From Thermoplasmatota archaeon (GTDB lineage: Archaea > Thermoplasmatota > Thermoplasmata > RBG-16-68-12 > JAJISG01), in the NCBI GenBank assembly GCA_022848835.1, contig JAJISG010000205.1:1-20010 (forward strand): a DNA stretch of 20,010 nucleotides, in the 5' to 3' direction. Below, one piece after another: positions 1 through 5,638 of this stretch. The notes beneath the pieces are model-generated. The model saw nothing but the letters and a program-made list of their open reading frames with translations, was not told where the DNA came from and ran no database searches. Numbering within the stretch: the first letter of the stretch is position 1; each line of letters opens with the position of its first letter. The position numbers and the translations under genes are program-made.

Positions 1-69
1 GGGAGAGTGCCAGACTGAAGGCAGCTGGCAGATATCTGGAAGTCGCCGGTTCAAGCCCGGCCCGCGGCA
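1..69 (+). tRNA. tRNA-Phe (GAA), 3' part, with a 13-nt anticodon-loop intron
   Basis: The 5' end lies before the window; base 1 falls in the D-loop. Anticodon stem CCAGA (10-14) pairs with TCTGG (35-39). The loop starts CTGAAG (15-20), giving anticodon GAA at 17-19. The T-arm is GCCGG (45-49), loop TTCAAGC (50-56), CCGGC (57-61). The acceptor 3' strand CCGCGGC (62-68) with discriminator A69 is what archaeal tRNA-Phe has. CCA is not encoded. Thirteen bases (about 21-33) sit between positions 37 and 38, the canonical archaeal intron site. CTG 15-17 can pair with CAG 29-31, as expected of a relaxed bulge-helix-bulge. The exact intron ends are inferred. Confidence 0.88.
21..33 (+). other. tRNA-Phe intron, 13 nt
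   Basis: This is the insertion between loop bases G20 (position 37) and A34 (position 38). Removing it restores a normal 7-nt anticodon loop closed by a 5-bp stem. Pairing of intron bases 29-31 with exon bases 15-17 would give three of the four central base pairs of a splicing-endonuclease site. The boundary could shift by one base without changing the product. Confidence 0.7.
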
Positions 70-118
70 CTCCTCCAGGGCTCCGCGAATGAGCCGAAGG
101 GCATCGGGTCGGGGGAAC

Positions 119-129
119 TCTATAATATC
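119..129 (+). promoter_or_regulatory. TATA-like box upstream of tRNA-Tyr
   Basis: The sequence CTATAATATCC lies about 28 bp before the first base of the mature tRNA-Tyr at 153. This is the usual archaeal distance for a TATA box whose transcript starts a few bases before the tRNA. No BRE was resolved. Confidence 0.5.
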
Positions 130-152
130 CCGAGTGTGATACTGAGACCAGT

Positions 153-263
153 CCCGCCTTAGCTCAGCTTGGCTAGAGCGGCTGACTGTAGTGGGTTCCC
201 GGAGACGTCTCCGGCACAGCCGCCGAGATCAGCAGGTCCCCGGTTCAAATCCGGGAGGCGGGA
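153..263 (+). tRNA. tRNA-Tyr (GTA) with a 36-nt anticodon-loop intron
   Basis: Acceptor CCCGCCT (153-159) pairs fully with AGGCGGG (256-262), with discriminator A263. The C1-G72 pair is the archaeal and eukaryotic tRNA-Tyr identity feature. The D-stem is GCTC/GAGC (162-165/176-179). Anticodon stem GCTGA (181-185) pairs with TCAGC (229-233). The anticodon GTA is at 188-190. The T-arm is CCCGG, TTCAAAT, CCGGG (239-255). CCA is not encoded. The bases 192-227 interrupt the loop after position 37. The open reading frame that overlaps this gene upstream of the radical SAM gene is therefore not coding here. Confidence 0.95.
192..227 (+). other. tRNA-Tyr intron, 36 nt, with a perfect palindrome
   Basis: The insertion lies between G191 (position 37) and A228 (position 38). 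It holds the 16-base perfect palindrome CCGGAGACGTCTCCGG (199-214), which can fold as a 6-bp hairpin with an ACGT loop. Exon loop bases 186-189 pair with 222-225 with one mismatch, so the bulge-helix-bulge is relaxed. A better 4-bp match, CTGT 186-189 with ACAG 216-219, would leave extra bases in the anticodon loop and is disfavoured. Confidence 0.75.
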
Positions 264-387
264 CTCCCACCGGAGTTCCTTCTGCGTTAACGATGTTCAG
301 CCAGAGGGGTCGCGCTCTGCCAACATGCGCTTCCAAGGAAGACGAACGGAAACCACTTTATCCTTGCACTTCGATTCTGAAACGAAG

Positions 388-1512
388 ATGCCCCTCACGC
401 GCCCCGACGCCATCTGGATATGGGGGAACCCTTCTGTCCAGGAGAAGCTCAGATGGTACTATGAAGTAATGACCGATAAGATGTCTGCAAAGTTCCTGAT
501 CTGCAAGAAGGTCGCCGTGGAGGGACCTCTAGAAATCATCAGCGAGGGTGAGCTCTGGCGTGTCCATGAGAGGGCCTCCGAGGAATTCCGGACGATTCAT
601 GCGACGGTCAGGGAGGGGAATGTGTCACCATTCGAGCTCCCAGATCCGCCCACAAGTTTCCTGGATCTGAAGGTGGAGCTGGCCTATCGAATGCTGAGAG
701 CGTGCAACTTCTGCGAGTGGAGGTGCGGCATCGACAGGAGTGCACACAAGTTTGGTGTCTGCAAGTTGACGAGCACCAGCCGTCTCCATTCGGCCTTCCA
801 CCACATGGGGGAGGAGAGCCCCTTGATTGGGGAGGACCAGGGTGGGAGTGGTACCATCTTCTTCTCTGGCTGCACGTTTCACTGCGTCTTCTGCCAGAAC
901 TATGACTGTTCTCTCGACCCAGAGAGCGGTAGGGACATCACGCCTGGTGAACTCTCCCACATCATCACCAGGCTACGCCGCGAGGGCGTGGCCAACGTGA
1001 ACTTCGTTGGAGGTGACCCCATACCCAACGTTCACAACATCCTGGCAGCCCTCAACCAGACCGACGTCAACGTCCCCACAGTCTGGAACTCAAACATGTA
1101 CGCCACCGAGGAGGGGATGAGGCTCCTCTTAGAGGTGACGGACTTCTGGCTTCCAGATTTCAAGTTCGGTAACGATGAGTGCGCCCGCCGCCTGGCCCGA
1201 GTGAAGGACTACTTTCATGTCGTGGGCAGAAATCACATACTGGCCTATGAGAACGGGGACATGATTGTCCGCCATTTGGTGATGCCAAACCACCTGGAAT
1301 GCTGCACGAAGCCTGTCATGGATTTCTTGGCCAAGGAGATGCCCGGAGTCCTAGTCAATGTGATGGACCAGTACTACCCTGCCCATGAGGTGGTAAGGGA
1401 TGCGACCCCTTGGGAGGAGATCTCTCGAAGACTGAGTCTTAAGGAAGCAAGAGAAGCCTGGGAATATGCCCGCAGCCTGGGACTGGACTTCGAGGCCATA
1501 TCCATCAATTAG
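388..1512 (+). CDS. Radical SAM protein, PflX / COG1313 type
   Basis: A protein of about 374 residues with the radical SAM cluster C162-x3-C166-x2-C169 in the stretch SGCTFHCVFCQNYD, which binds a 4Fe-4S cluster and SAM. A second set of cysteines lies before it (C106, C109, C113, C125, in ACNFCEWRCG...GVCK). That arrangement is typical of the PflX-like branch, named after pyruvate formate-lyase activating enzymes but with unknown substrate. No partner glycyl-radical enzyme is in the window. The frame runs open upstream through tRNA-Tyr, so the start must be internal. ATG 388 is preferred because a TATA-like stretch (CTTTATCC, about 356-363) lies about 27 bp before it, suggesting a leaderless mRNA. 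ATG 325 and ATG 469 are alternatives. Family assignment is firm, function is not. Confidence 0.85.
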   Translation: MPLTRPDAIWIWGNPSVQEKLRWYYEVMTDKMSAKFLICKKVAVEGPLEIISEGELWRVHERASEEFRTIHATVREGNVSPFELPDPPTSFLDLKVELAYRMLRACNFCEWRCGIDRSAHKFGVCKLTSTSRLHSAFHHMGEESPLIGEDQGGSGTIFFSGCTFHCVFCQNYDCSLDPESGRDITPGELSHIITRLRREGVANVNFVGGDPIPNVHNILAALNQTDVNVPTVWNSNMYATEEGMRLLLEVTDFWLPDFKFGNDECARRLARVKDYFHVVGRNHILAYENGDMIVRHLVMPNHLECCTKPVMDFLAKEMPGVLVNVMDQYYPAHEVVRDATPWEEISRRLSLKEAREAWEYARSLGLDFEAISIN

Positions 1513-1542
1513 ACCGCCACTCACAACCAAGGTCCGACCAAA

Positions 1543-1553
1543 CTATTTTATAG
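1543..1553 (+). promoter_or_regulatory. TATA box for the membrane protein gene
   Basis: The sequence CTATTTTATAG ends 44 bp before the start codon at 1598. Transcription would begin near 1574-1577, right at the first base of the strong hairpin at 1573-1595. Position and composition fit an archaeal TATA box. Confidence 0.55.
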
Positions 1554-1572
1554 GGCGCATATCCTAACACGG

Positions 1573-1595
1573 CTTCTCCGGCGCCGCCGGAGAAG
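1573..1595 (+). promoter_or_regulatory. 10-bp GC-rich hairpin immediately before a start codon
   Basis: Arms CTTCTCCGGC (1573-1582) and GCCGGAGAAG (1586-1595) are perfect reverse complements with a 3-base spacer GCC. The right arm contains GGAG and GAAGG-like ribosome-binding bases and ends two bases before ATG 1598. With the upstream TATA box the hairpin would form the very 5' end of the mRNA. It could sequester the ribosome-binding site or protect the end. The structure is seen; the role is inferred. Confidence 0.6.
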
Positions 1596-1597
1596 GG

Positions 1598-2587
1598 ATG
1601 GGAATGGTATTCAGCCGAACTAACGCAGGTTATTTTGCTCCCAGCACTAATTGGGCCCGAGCTCCCAGGCCTCTAACCTTACGAAACGACCGGCACGGAC
1701 TCTATCGCTACGACTCCCGCTGGGAGGAGGACCTGCTATCCTTCGGCAGGAAGAAACCCTATTCCTTCTGGTCTTCCGCCAAGTACATCTTCATCCTTTC
1801 CCTCATGCTGTGGTGGATTCCCACCTTCGGGCAAATGATCGCTGGATACGTGGGTGGTCGCAAGGCAGGAAACCACTGGAAGGCCGTCGCCGCCGCCTCC
1901 CTCCCCGTCGCTCTCATCTGGATCCTCGCTCTCCTGGCGCAGGCTAGTGGAAGCTTCCCCCAGCTTGCCAATCTTCTGAGCCTTCCAGCCATGGCCGCAT
2001 ACGGTGTAGGGCAGGCGATACCCCTCTTCGACCCTTACATCCGTTTCATGGTGGACTACGTCACCTCCTTTGCCATGGCCCTGAAGCAGACCCTCGGAAT
2101 GGGCCTCAACGGCTATCTGATAACCATTATCTTCGCCTACATAGGGGGCCTTATCGCCGTCCAGACAACCCGCGAGAGGACTGCGCACTCTGACGAGGAG
2201 GCGGTGGTCCGAGACGTACTTCCACCTTACGAGCCTGGATTCCCGCCGTTGGAGGCGCCTCTGCTCAGACCTCGCGCTTCCCTAACTGCCGGCCCCAGCA
2301 ACTGGTATCAGGTCCACCAGGAGAGATACGACCACCTGCGGCGAATTCCAATGGCACCGTTCCCCTATGAGGAGGAGCCGGTGGAGTACTATGAACCCCC
2401 TAGGATTCCAGCTCAGCGACGCCTCGAGGAGGGTTATGACCTGGATGATGCTTACGGTCCGGCACCAGAGAGGGAACCAATGAGGGAGCCCCCACGAAGG
2501 CGACGTCTGAAGAGACTTGACAAGGAGGAGCTGATACGGAGGCTGGTGGAACGGGCCTTGAGGGAGTACGACAGGTCCCTTGCCTGA
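1598..2587 (+). CDS. Unknown membrane protein with three helices and a charged C-terminal tail
   Basis: I do not recognise this 329-residue protein. Hydrophobic segments at about residues 62-85, 96-114 and 170-189 are probable membrane helices. Between helices 1 and 2 is a glycine- and basic-rich loop (GYVGGRKAGNHW). Residues from about 190 to the end form a long soluble tail rich in Pro, Tyr, Glu and Arg, with a basic cluster (PPRRRRLKRLDK) followed by a short predicted helix at the C-terminus. There is no signal peptide and no enzyme motif. The gene stands alone with its own TATA box, and a strong hairpin precedes the ATG. ATG 1604 is a second possible start. Such helix-plus-tail proteins are often lineage-specific membrane scaffolds, but nothing here shows a function. 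Confidence 0.75.
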   Translation: MGMVFSRTNAGYFAPSTNWARAPRPLTLRNDRHGLYRYDSRWEEDLLSFGRKKPYSFWSSAKYIFILSLMLWWIPTFGQMIAGYVGGRKAGNHWKAVAAASLPVALIWILALLAQASGSFPQLANLLSLPAMAAYGVGQAIPLFDPYIRFMVDYVTSFAMALKQTLGMGLNGYLITIIFAYIGGLIAVQTTRERTAHSDEEAVVRDVLPPYEPGFPPLEAPLLRPRASLTAGPSNWYQVHQERYDHLRRIPMAPFPYEEEPVEYYEPPRIPAQRRLEEGYDLDDAYGPAPEREPMREPPRRRRLKRLDKEELIRRLVERALREYDRSLA

Positions 2588-2663
2588 GTGTGTTCCAGCT
2601 TTGACCCAGCTGCTTGGTCGGGAGCGAAAGGTTGATTAGTTCCCTCCTTTGTCTTGGGAAGGG

Positions 2664-2984
2664 ATGTTCTGTGTCAAGTGTGGTTCCCTGATGTACCCGG
2701 AAGGGGGGAAGCTGGTCTGTCGCCGGGAGGAGTGCGGTTCCGTCCGAGACTTAACGGGGGATGACGACGTCTTCGCCAGGGTCGTTACCGTATCTAAACA
2801 GAAACCTCCGGAACCCCTCGTCTTGGAGGAGATAGCGGAGACTATGCCTAGGAGCCGGATTGAGTGTCCCAAGTGTGCGAACTTTGAGGCCATGTGGTAC
2901 ATGAGACAGACTAGAGCCGCCGACGAGCCCGAAACCCGGATATATAGATGTGTCAAATGCAGCCATACTTGGAGGGAGTACTGA
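2664..2984 (+). CDS. tfs: Transcription factor S (TFIIS-like RNA polymerase cleavage factor)
   Basis: TFS enters the secondary channel of archaeal RNA polymerase and stimulates cleavage of backtracked RNA. The 106-residue protein has both expected zinc ribbons: N-terminal C3, C6, C19, C24 (starts MFCVKCGSLMYPEGG) and C-terminal C68, C71, C96, C99. The invariant acidic pair D87-E88 in RAADEPETR is the catalytic tip of the second ribbon. Length is that of the family (about 100-110). ATG 2664 is chosen because family members begin directly with the first zinc ribbon; an upstream TTG at 2649 would only add five residues. PCNA lies 101 bp downstream with its own promoter, so the two may be transcribed separately. 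Confidence 0.95.
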   Translation: MFCVKCGSLMYPEGGKLVCRREECGSVRDLTGDDDVFARVVTVSKQKPPEPLVLEEIAETMPRSRIECPKCANFEAMWYMRQTRAADEPETRIYRCVKCSHTWREY

Positions 2985-3004
2985 GAGTCTAGGACCCATG
3001 GCCA

Positions 3005-3013
3005 GATTTTTAT
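3005..3013 (+). terminator. T-rich terminator candidate after tfs
   Basis: The run ATTTTTATT lies 21 bases after the tfs stop codon. Archaeal RNA polymerase commonly terminates at such T-rich stretches without a hairpin. The adjacent TATATATGG could also act as a promoter element, so the assignment is tentative. Confidence 0.35.
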
Positions 3014-3039
3014 TATATATGGAGAATGAAATATGAATA

Positions 3040-3081
3040 GCTTTATTATCGACATTACCTTAGGGGTGATGAACGGGGGAG
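3040..3081 (+). promoter_or_regulatory. PCNA promoter and ribosome-binding site
   Basis: A TATA-like stretch GCTTTATTATCG (3040-3051) is followed by a strong ribosome-binding site GGGGGAG (3075-3081) ending 4 bases before ATG 3086. A transcript starting about 26 bp after the box would have a leader of about 15 nt, just long enough to carry the binding site. Confidence 0.55.
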
Positions 3082-3085
3082 TTCG

Positions 3086-3823
3086 ATGTTTAGTGCTAAG
3101 ATAAAATCCGAAGTGCTCAGGGAGATCACTGACGTGATATCCACACTCGTGGATGAGGCCAAGTTCAACATCTCCCCAGATTCTCTCTCCGTCAGGGCAG
3201 TGGATCCTGCCCATGTGGCTATGGTGGACATGTCCGTGGACAAGGCTGCCTTCGAGGAGTACAAGGCTGATGAAGGGGAACTGGGGATAGACTTGGACAA
3301 GATTAAGGAGGTCCTTCGCCTTGCCCGGTCCGGGGATGTAATCAGTCTAGATCATGATGAAGACAGGAACCGACTCGTCGTTCACGTGGGCAACATAACC
3401 CGCCAGATGTCCTTGGTGGATACTGCTGGAATGTCTGATCCTAAGGTCCCCAACCTAGACCTCCCCGCCAAGATAGTATTGAGGACCAATGAAATGAGGC
3501 AGGGCATCAAGGCGTCGGAGAGCGTCTCGGATCACATCGCCCTCGTGGCTCACTCCGACGGCTTCGAGATGATATCTGAGGGAGATGCCGACACAGTGAG
3601 GTTGGATCTCCCCAAGGACCTGCTCGACGAGCTTCAGTGCAAGGAGAAGGTCCGCTCCCTCTTTCCTCTAGACTACTTCTCCAACATGGTGAAGGCAATA
3701 AGCGGCACCTCCACCCTTACCATCCACCTAGGCAATGACTATCCGGTGAGGATGGAGTTCACATTTGCGGGGGAGAACGGTCGGGCTACCTATTTGCTGG
3801 CGCCTAGAATCGAATCGGAGTGA
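3086..3823 (+). CDS. pcn: DNA polymerase sliding clamp (PCNA)
   Basis: PCNA is the trimeric ring that tethers replicative polymerases, ligase and FEN1 to DNA. The 245-residue length and the pattern MFSAKIKSEVLREITDVIS...SVRAVDPAHVAMVDM match archaeal PCNA over its whole length, with two similar halves. The mid-protein linker and the C-terminal segment (FTFAGENGRATYLLAPRIE) are where PIP-box partners dock in known structures. The start is well fixed by family length and by GGGGGAG 4 bases upstream. Only one PCNA gene is in the window, consistent with a homotrimer. The next gene is convergent and over 500 bp away. Confidence 0.97.
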   Translation: MFSAKIKSEVLREITDVISTLVDEAKFNISPDSLSVRAVDPAHVAMVDMSVDKAAFEEYKADEGELGIDLDKIKEVLRLARSGDVISLDHDEDRNRLVVHVGNITRQMSLVDTAGMSDPKVPNLDLPAKIVLRTNEMRQGIKASESVSDHIALVAHSDGFEMISEGDADTVRLDLPKDLLDELQCKEKVRSLFPLDYFSNMVKAISGTSTLTIHLGNDYPVRMEFTFAGENGRATYLLAPRIESE

Positions 3824-4121
3824 TTCGTTAATATTTCTAGAAGTTCTCAACGAAATGACCAGGAAAGTAGCCTGCAGATAGTCAGTGGCCTTTTGGTCTC
3901 CTGTATTTCTTCTCACGTAGGACATCTGAGGAGATATCAGGCTACGCTGCTGGTGTTCTCGATGGCGATGGTTACCTTTCGATACTGAAGAGCAGGTTAC
4001 GAGGATGGAACCCATATTATCAGTTAGAGGTTGGTGCCTCTCAGCTCTGGCCGGGCCCAGCGCTCCGATTTATCGCGCAGAGACTTTGAGGAACTATCTT
4101 CGGACCAATTACCAAGGAGGG

Positions 4122-4244
4122 TCACAGGCCAATGACCAGATGGGGGAGCAGGAATGTCAGGGCGGCGAGGATTGTGAAGAACCTGCTCCCCATTTGAGGT
4201 AGAAGAGGGACCAGGCCCTCCTTGCTACAAGCCCAGGGTATCAT
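4122..4244 (-). CDS. Possible 40-residue single-helix membrane peptide
   Basis: On the minus strand ATG 4244 opens a 40-codon frame ending TGA at 4122. Its second half reads MGSRFFTILAALTFLLPHL followed by VIGL, a typical single membrane helix with a basic N-terminal side. An internal ATG at 4187-4189 would give just the 23-residue helix. No clear ribosome-binding site or TATA box was found before either start, and the coding strand also forms the long inverted repeat. It may be chance or a remnant of a membrane protein gene. It lies in the same direction as, and just after, the DUF47/ABC operon. Confidence 0.2.
   Translation of the reverse strand: MIPWACSKEGLVPLLPQMGSRFFTILAALTFLLPHLVIGL
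4143..4191. repeat. 10-bp perfect inverted repeat
   Basis: GGGGAGCAGG at 4143-4152 and CCTGCTCCCC at 4182-4191 are perfect reverse complements separated by 29 bases. With one bulged G the pairing extends to the neighbouring ATG/CAT. It could be a structured RNA element or a terminator for the minus-strand operon that ends at 4332. Confidence 0.55.
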
Positions 4245-4331
4245 TGGCGATATCTCTCGTAGCCGCATTGAACGCCTGACCGCGACCGGGCCATGCGGCT
4301 CCGAGGTGAGTGAGAGTGTCCTACCTGGAAG

Positions 4332-4961
4332 TCAACGATTCTTGGCCACGATGTCGCTCAGGGTGTCGGCTACATCCTCACAGAAGTCCGTGGCCAGCTC
4401 CATCTTCTCGTAGATCTCCTTCAACTTGATCACGGTGATGGCGTCCTTTGTCTTGAAAAGGACTGCAATGGCCTCGTTCATTATGTCGTCGGCAATGTTC
4501 TCCAGCTTGTGCACATCGACTGCAAGGCTCTCGACCTTGCCTCCCTCCTCCCGCCTCTCAATCATGTCAAAGGCCTCGTGCAACTTCTTCACCGATTGGA
4601 AGATTACCTCCGCTAGCCGGCGCATCGCTTCGTCTGGTTCCTTCACCTGATAGAGCTCCAAACGGAGGACCGTGGCGTAGAGCATGTCAATGACCTCATC
4701 CAACTTGCTTGCCAGGTCCCTCAGATCCTCTCTATCTATAGGTGTGATGAAGGTCTCGTTGAGGGACTCGTGTACCTTGTGGACGATCCCATCTGCTTTA
4801 TGCTCAAGCTCCTTCATGGCCTTTCTCGAGGAAGATAGGGAATCATAGCTATCCATCAGATCCACCATAGCCTGAGCCATATCCCGGGCCACCACTGCCT
4901 CCTGCCTCAGCAAGGAGAAGAAGCTGATTCCCTGCTCCGTCTCAGAGGCTCTGAAGGTCAT
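4332..4961 (-). CDS. DUF47 family (PhoU-like) protein, downstream copy
   Basis: An all-helical protein of about 209 residues of the DUF47/COG1392 family, relatives of PhoU usually paired with phosphate transporters. PhoU-type ExxxD metal-binding patterns are visible: ELEHKADGIVHKV, KLENIADDIMNEA and EKMELATDFCEDVADTL. Such proteins bind di- or trinuclear iron or manganese clusters and are thought to control the partner transporter at the membrane. ATG 4961 is preferred because GGTGAT, a strong match to the 16S tail, sits 4 bases before it. GTG 4970 would overlap the upstream stop as GTGA. It is the last gene of the ABC operon. Family is firm; phosphate as the signal is inferred. Confidence 0.88.
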   Translation of the reverse strand: MTFRASETEQGISFFSLLRQEAVVARDMAQAMVDLMDSYDSLSSSRKAMKELEHKADGIVHKVHESLNETFITPIDREDLRDLASKLDEVIDMLYATVLRLELYQVKEPDEAMRRLAEVIFQSVKKLHEAFDMIERREEGGKVESLAVDVHKLENIADDIMNEAIAVLFKTKDAITVIKLKEIYEKMELATDFCEDVADTLSDIVAKNR

Positions 4962-4966
4962 CGAAA

Positions 4967-5638
4967 TCACCTACCCGCCAGGACGAGGATGAAGAGCTGA
5001 TCGGCAGCCTCCTTGGCCATGTCGGCGGCCACCTCGATCTCGTTCAGTATGTCCACCAGCAGGGTCATGGCTCTAGCATCGGGAGAGGAGCGAATGAGCC
5101 TCTTCTTGATCTCGAAAAAATGGCCATCGATCCTGTGCTCCAGTTTCTTCACCTCCTCCCTCCAGCTCAGCACTTTCCTCTCATCGCTCGCGAGGGCCTC
5201 CACAGCAGACCACAATGCCCTACACGTGTCCACCAGGTCCTTGCTCATTTCCTTGAAACTAGCCCAGAACTCCTTCGGAACACGTCTCTCCCACTCCAAG
5301 AGGAGCTTTAGGTTGAGGCCAGCCTGCTTCACATGGTCAGAAATGTCGTCAATTCGTCTCGCAAGCAGCATGAGGCTCTCTCTCTGTTTAGGCTCCAGAT
5401 CCCCCCTAGCGAGCGTTCGAAGGAGGTCCACCTCCAGGTTGTCGGCTGCCTTCTCGTTTATGTCCAGTCTCTTGAGAGCCTCAAGGACTCCCTTTCTGTC
5501 CTCCCTGAGACAGTATGCCAGGGCGTTGTCCATCTCAACCACGGCGTCCAGCACCTTCGATAGATGCTCCTTTAGTTGTCGAGTCGCTGTAGACTCCCGT
5601 CGCCTCGATAGCCATCCCGTCAATGCCCTGTCACTCAA
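4967..5638 (-). CDS. DUF47 family (PhoU-like) protein, upstream copy
   Basis: A second helical DUF47-type protein of 223 residues, clearly divergent from its neighbour. It keeps acidic-pair helices such as RRIDDISDHVKQAG, KLEHRIDGHFFEIKK and EIEVAADMAKEAADQL. The pattern EKAADNLEVDLLRTLARG near residues 62-80 is the usual first metal helix of the family. The likely start is TTG 5638, with GGAGG (within 5646-5656 on the minus strand) before it; it overlaps the stop of the ATPase gene by 8 bases, so translation is probably coupled. The two unlike copies may form a heteromeric pair. There is no PiT permease beside them, the usual DUF47 partner; an ABC importer stands in its place. Confidence 0.85.
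   Translation of the reverse strand: MSDRALTGWLSRRRESTATRQLKEHLSKVLDAVVEMDNALAYCLREDRKGVLEALKRLDINEKAADNLEVDLLRTLARGDLEPKQRESLMLLARRIDDISDHVKQAGLNLKLLLEWERRVPKEFWASFKEMSKDLVDTCRALWSAVEALASDERKVLSWREEVKKLEHRIDGHFFEIKKRLIRSSPDARAMTLLVDILNEIEVAADMAKEAADQLFILVLAGR

Larger units (their letters stand above)
3824..4331. other. 508-bp convergent intergenic region with inverted repeats
   Basis: The stretch lies between the ends of PCNA and the DUF47 gene, so neither needs promoter DNA here. No convincing conserved gene was found on either strand. It contains inverted repeats GTAGCCTG/CAGGCTAC (3867-3874/3938-3945) enclosing TCTCCT/AGGAGA (3897-3902/3929-3934), and GGGGAGCAGG/CCTGCTCCCC (4143-4152/4182-4191). 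A 40-codon minus-strand reading frame with one hydrophobic stretch lies at 4122-4244. I could not match SRP RNA or RNase P RNA consensus pieces. Confidence 0.6.

Noticed and set aside
169..387. N-terminal extension of the radical SAM open frame
   Set aside because: It overlaps the tRNA-Tyr gene and its intron and encodes a sequence without family resemblance; the protein most likely starts at ATG 388.
3065..3130. C/D box RNA (GTGATGA then CTGA) at the start of PCNA
   Set aside because: The boxes are too far apart without internal C'/D' boxes and the second lies within the PCNA coding region.
4005..4202. 65-codon plus-strand frame in the convergent gap
   Set aside because: No ribosome-binding site, no recognisable motif, and it runs through the long inverted repeat; treated as chance.
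3824..4331. SRP RNA or RNase P RNA in the gap
   Set aside because: I looked for the conserved SRP helix 8 and RNase P core words on both strands and did not find them.
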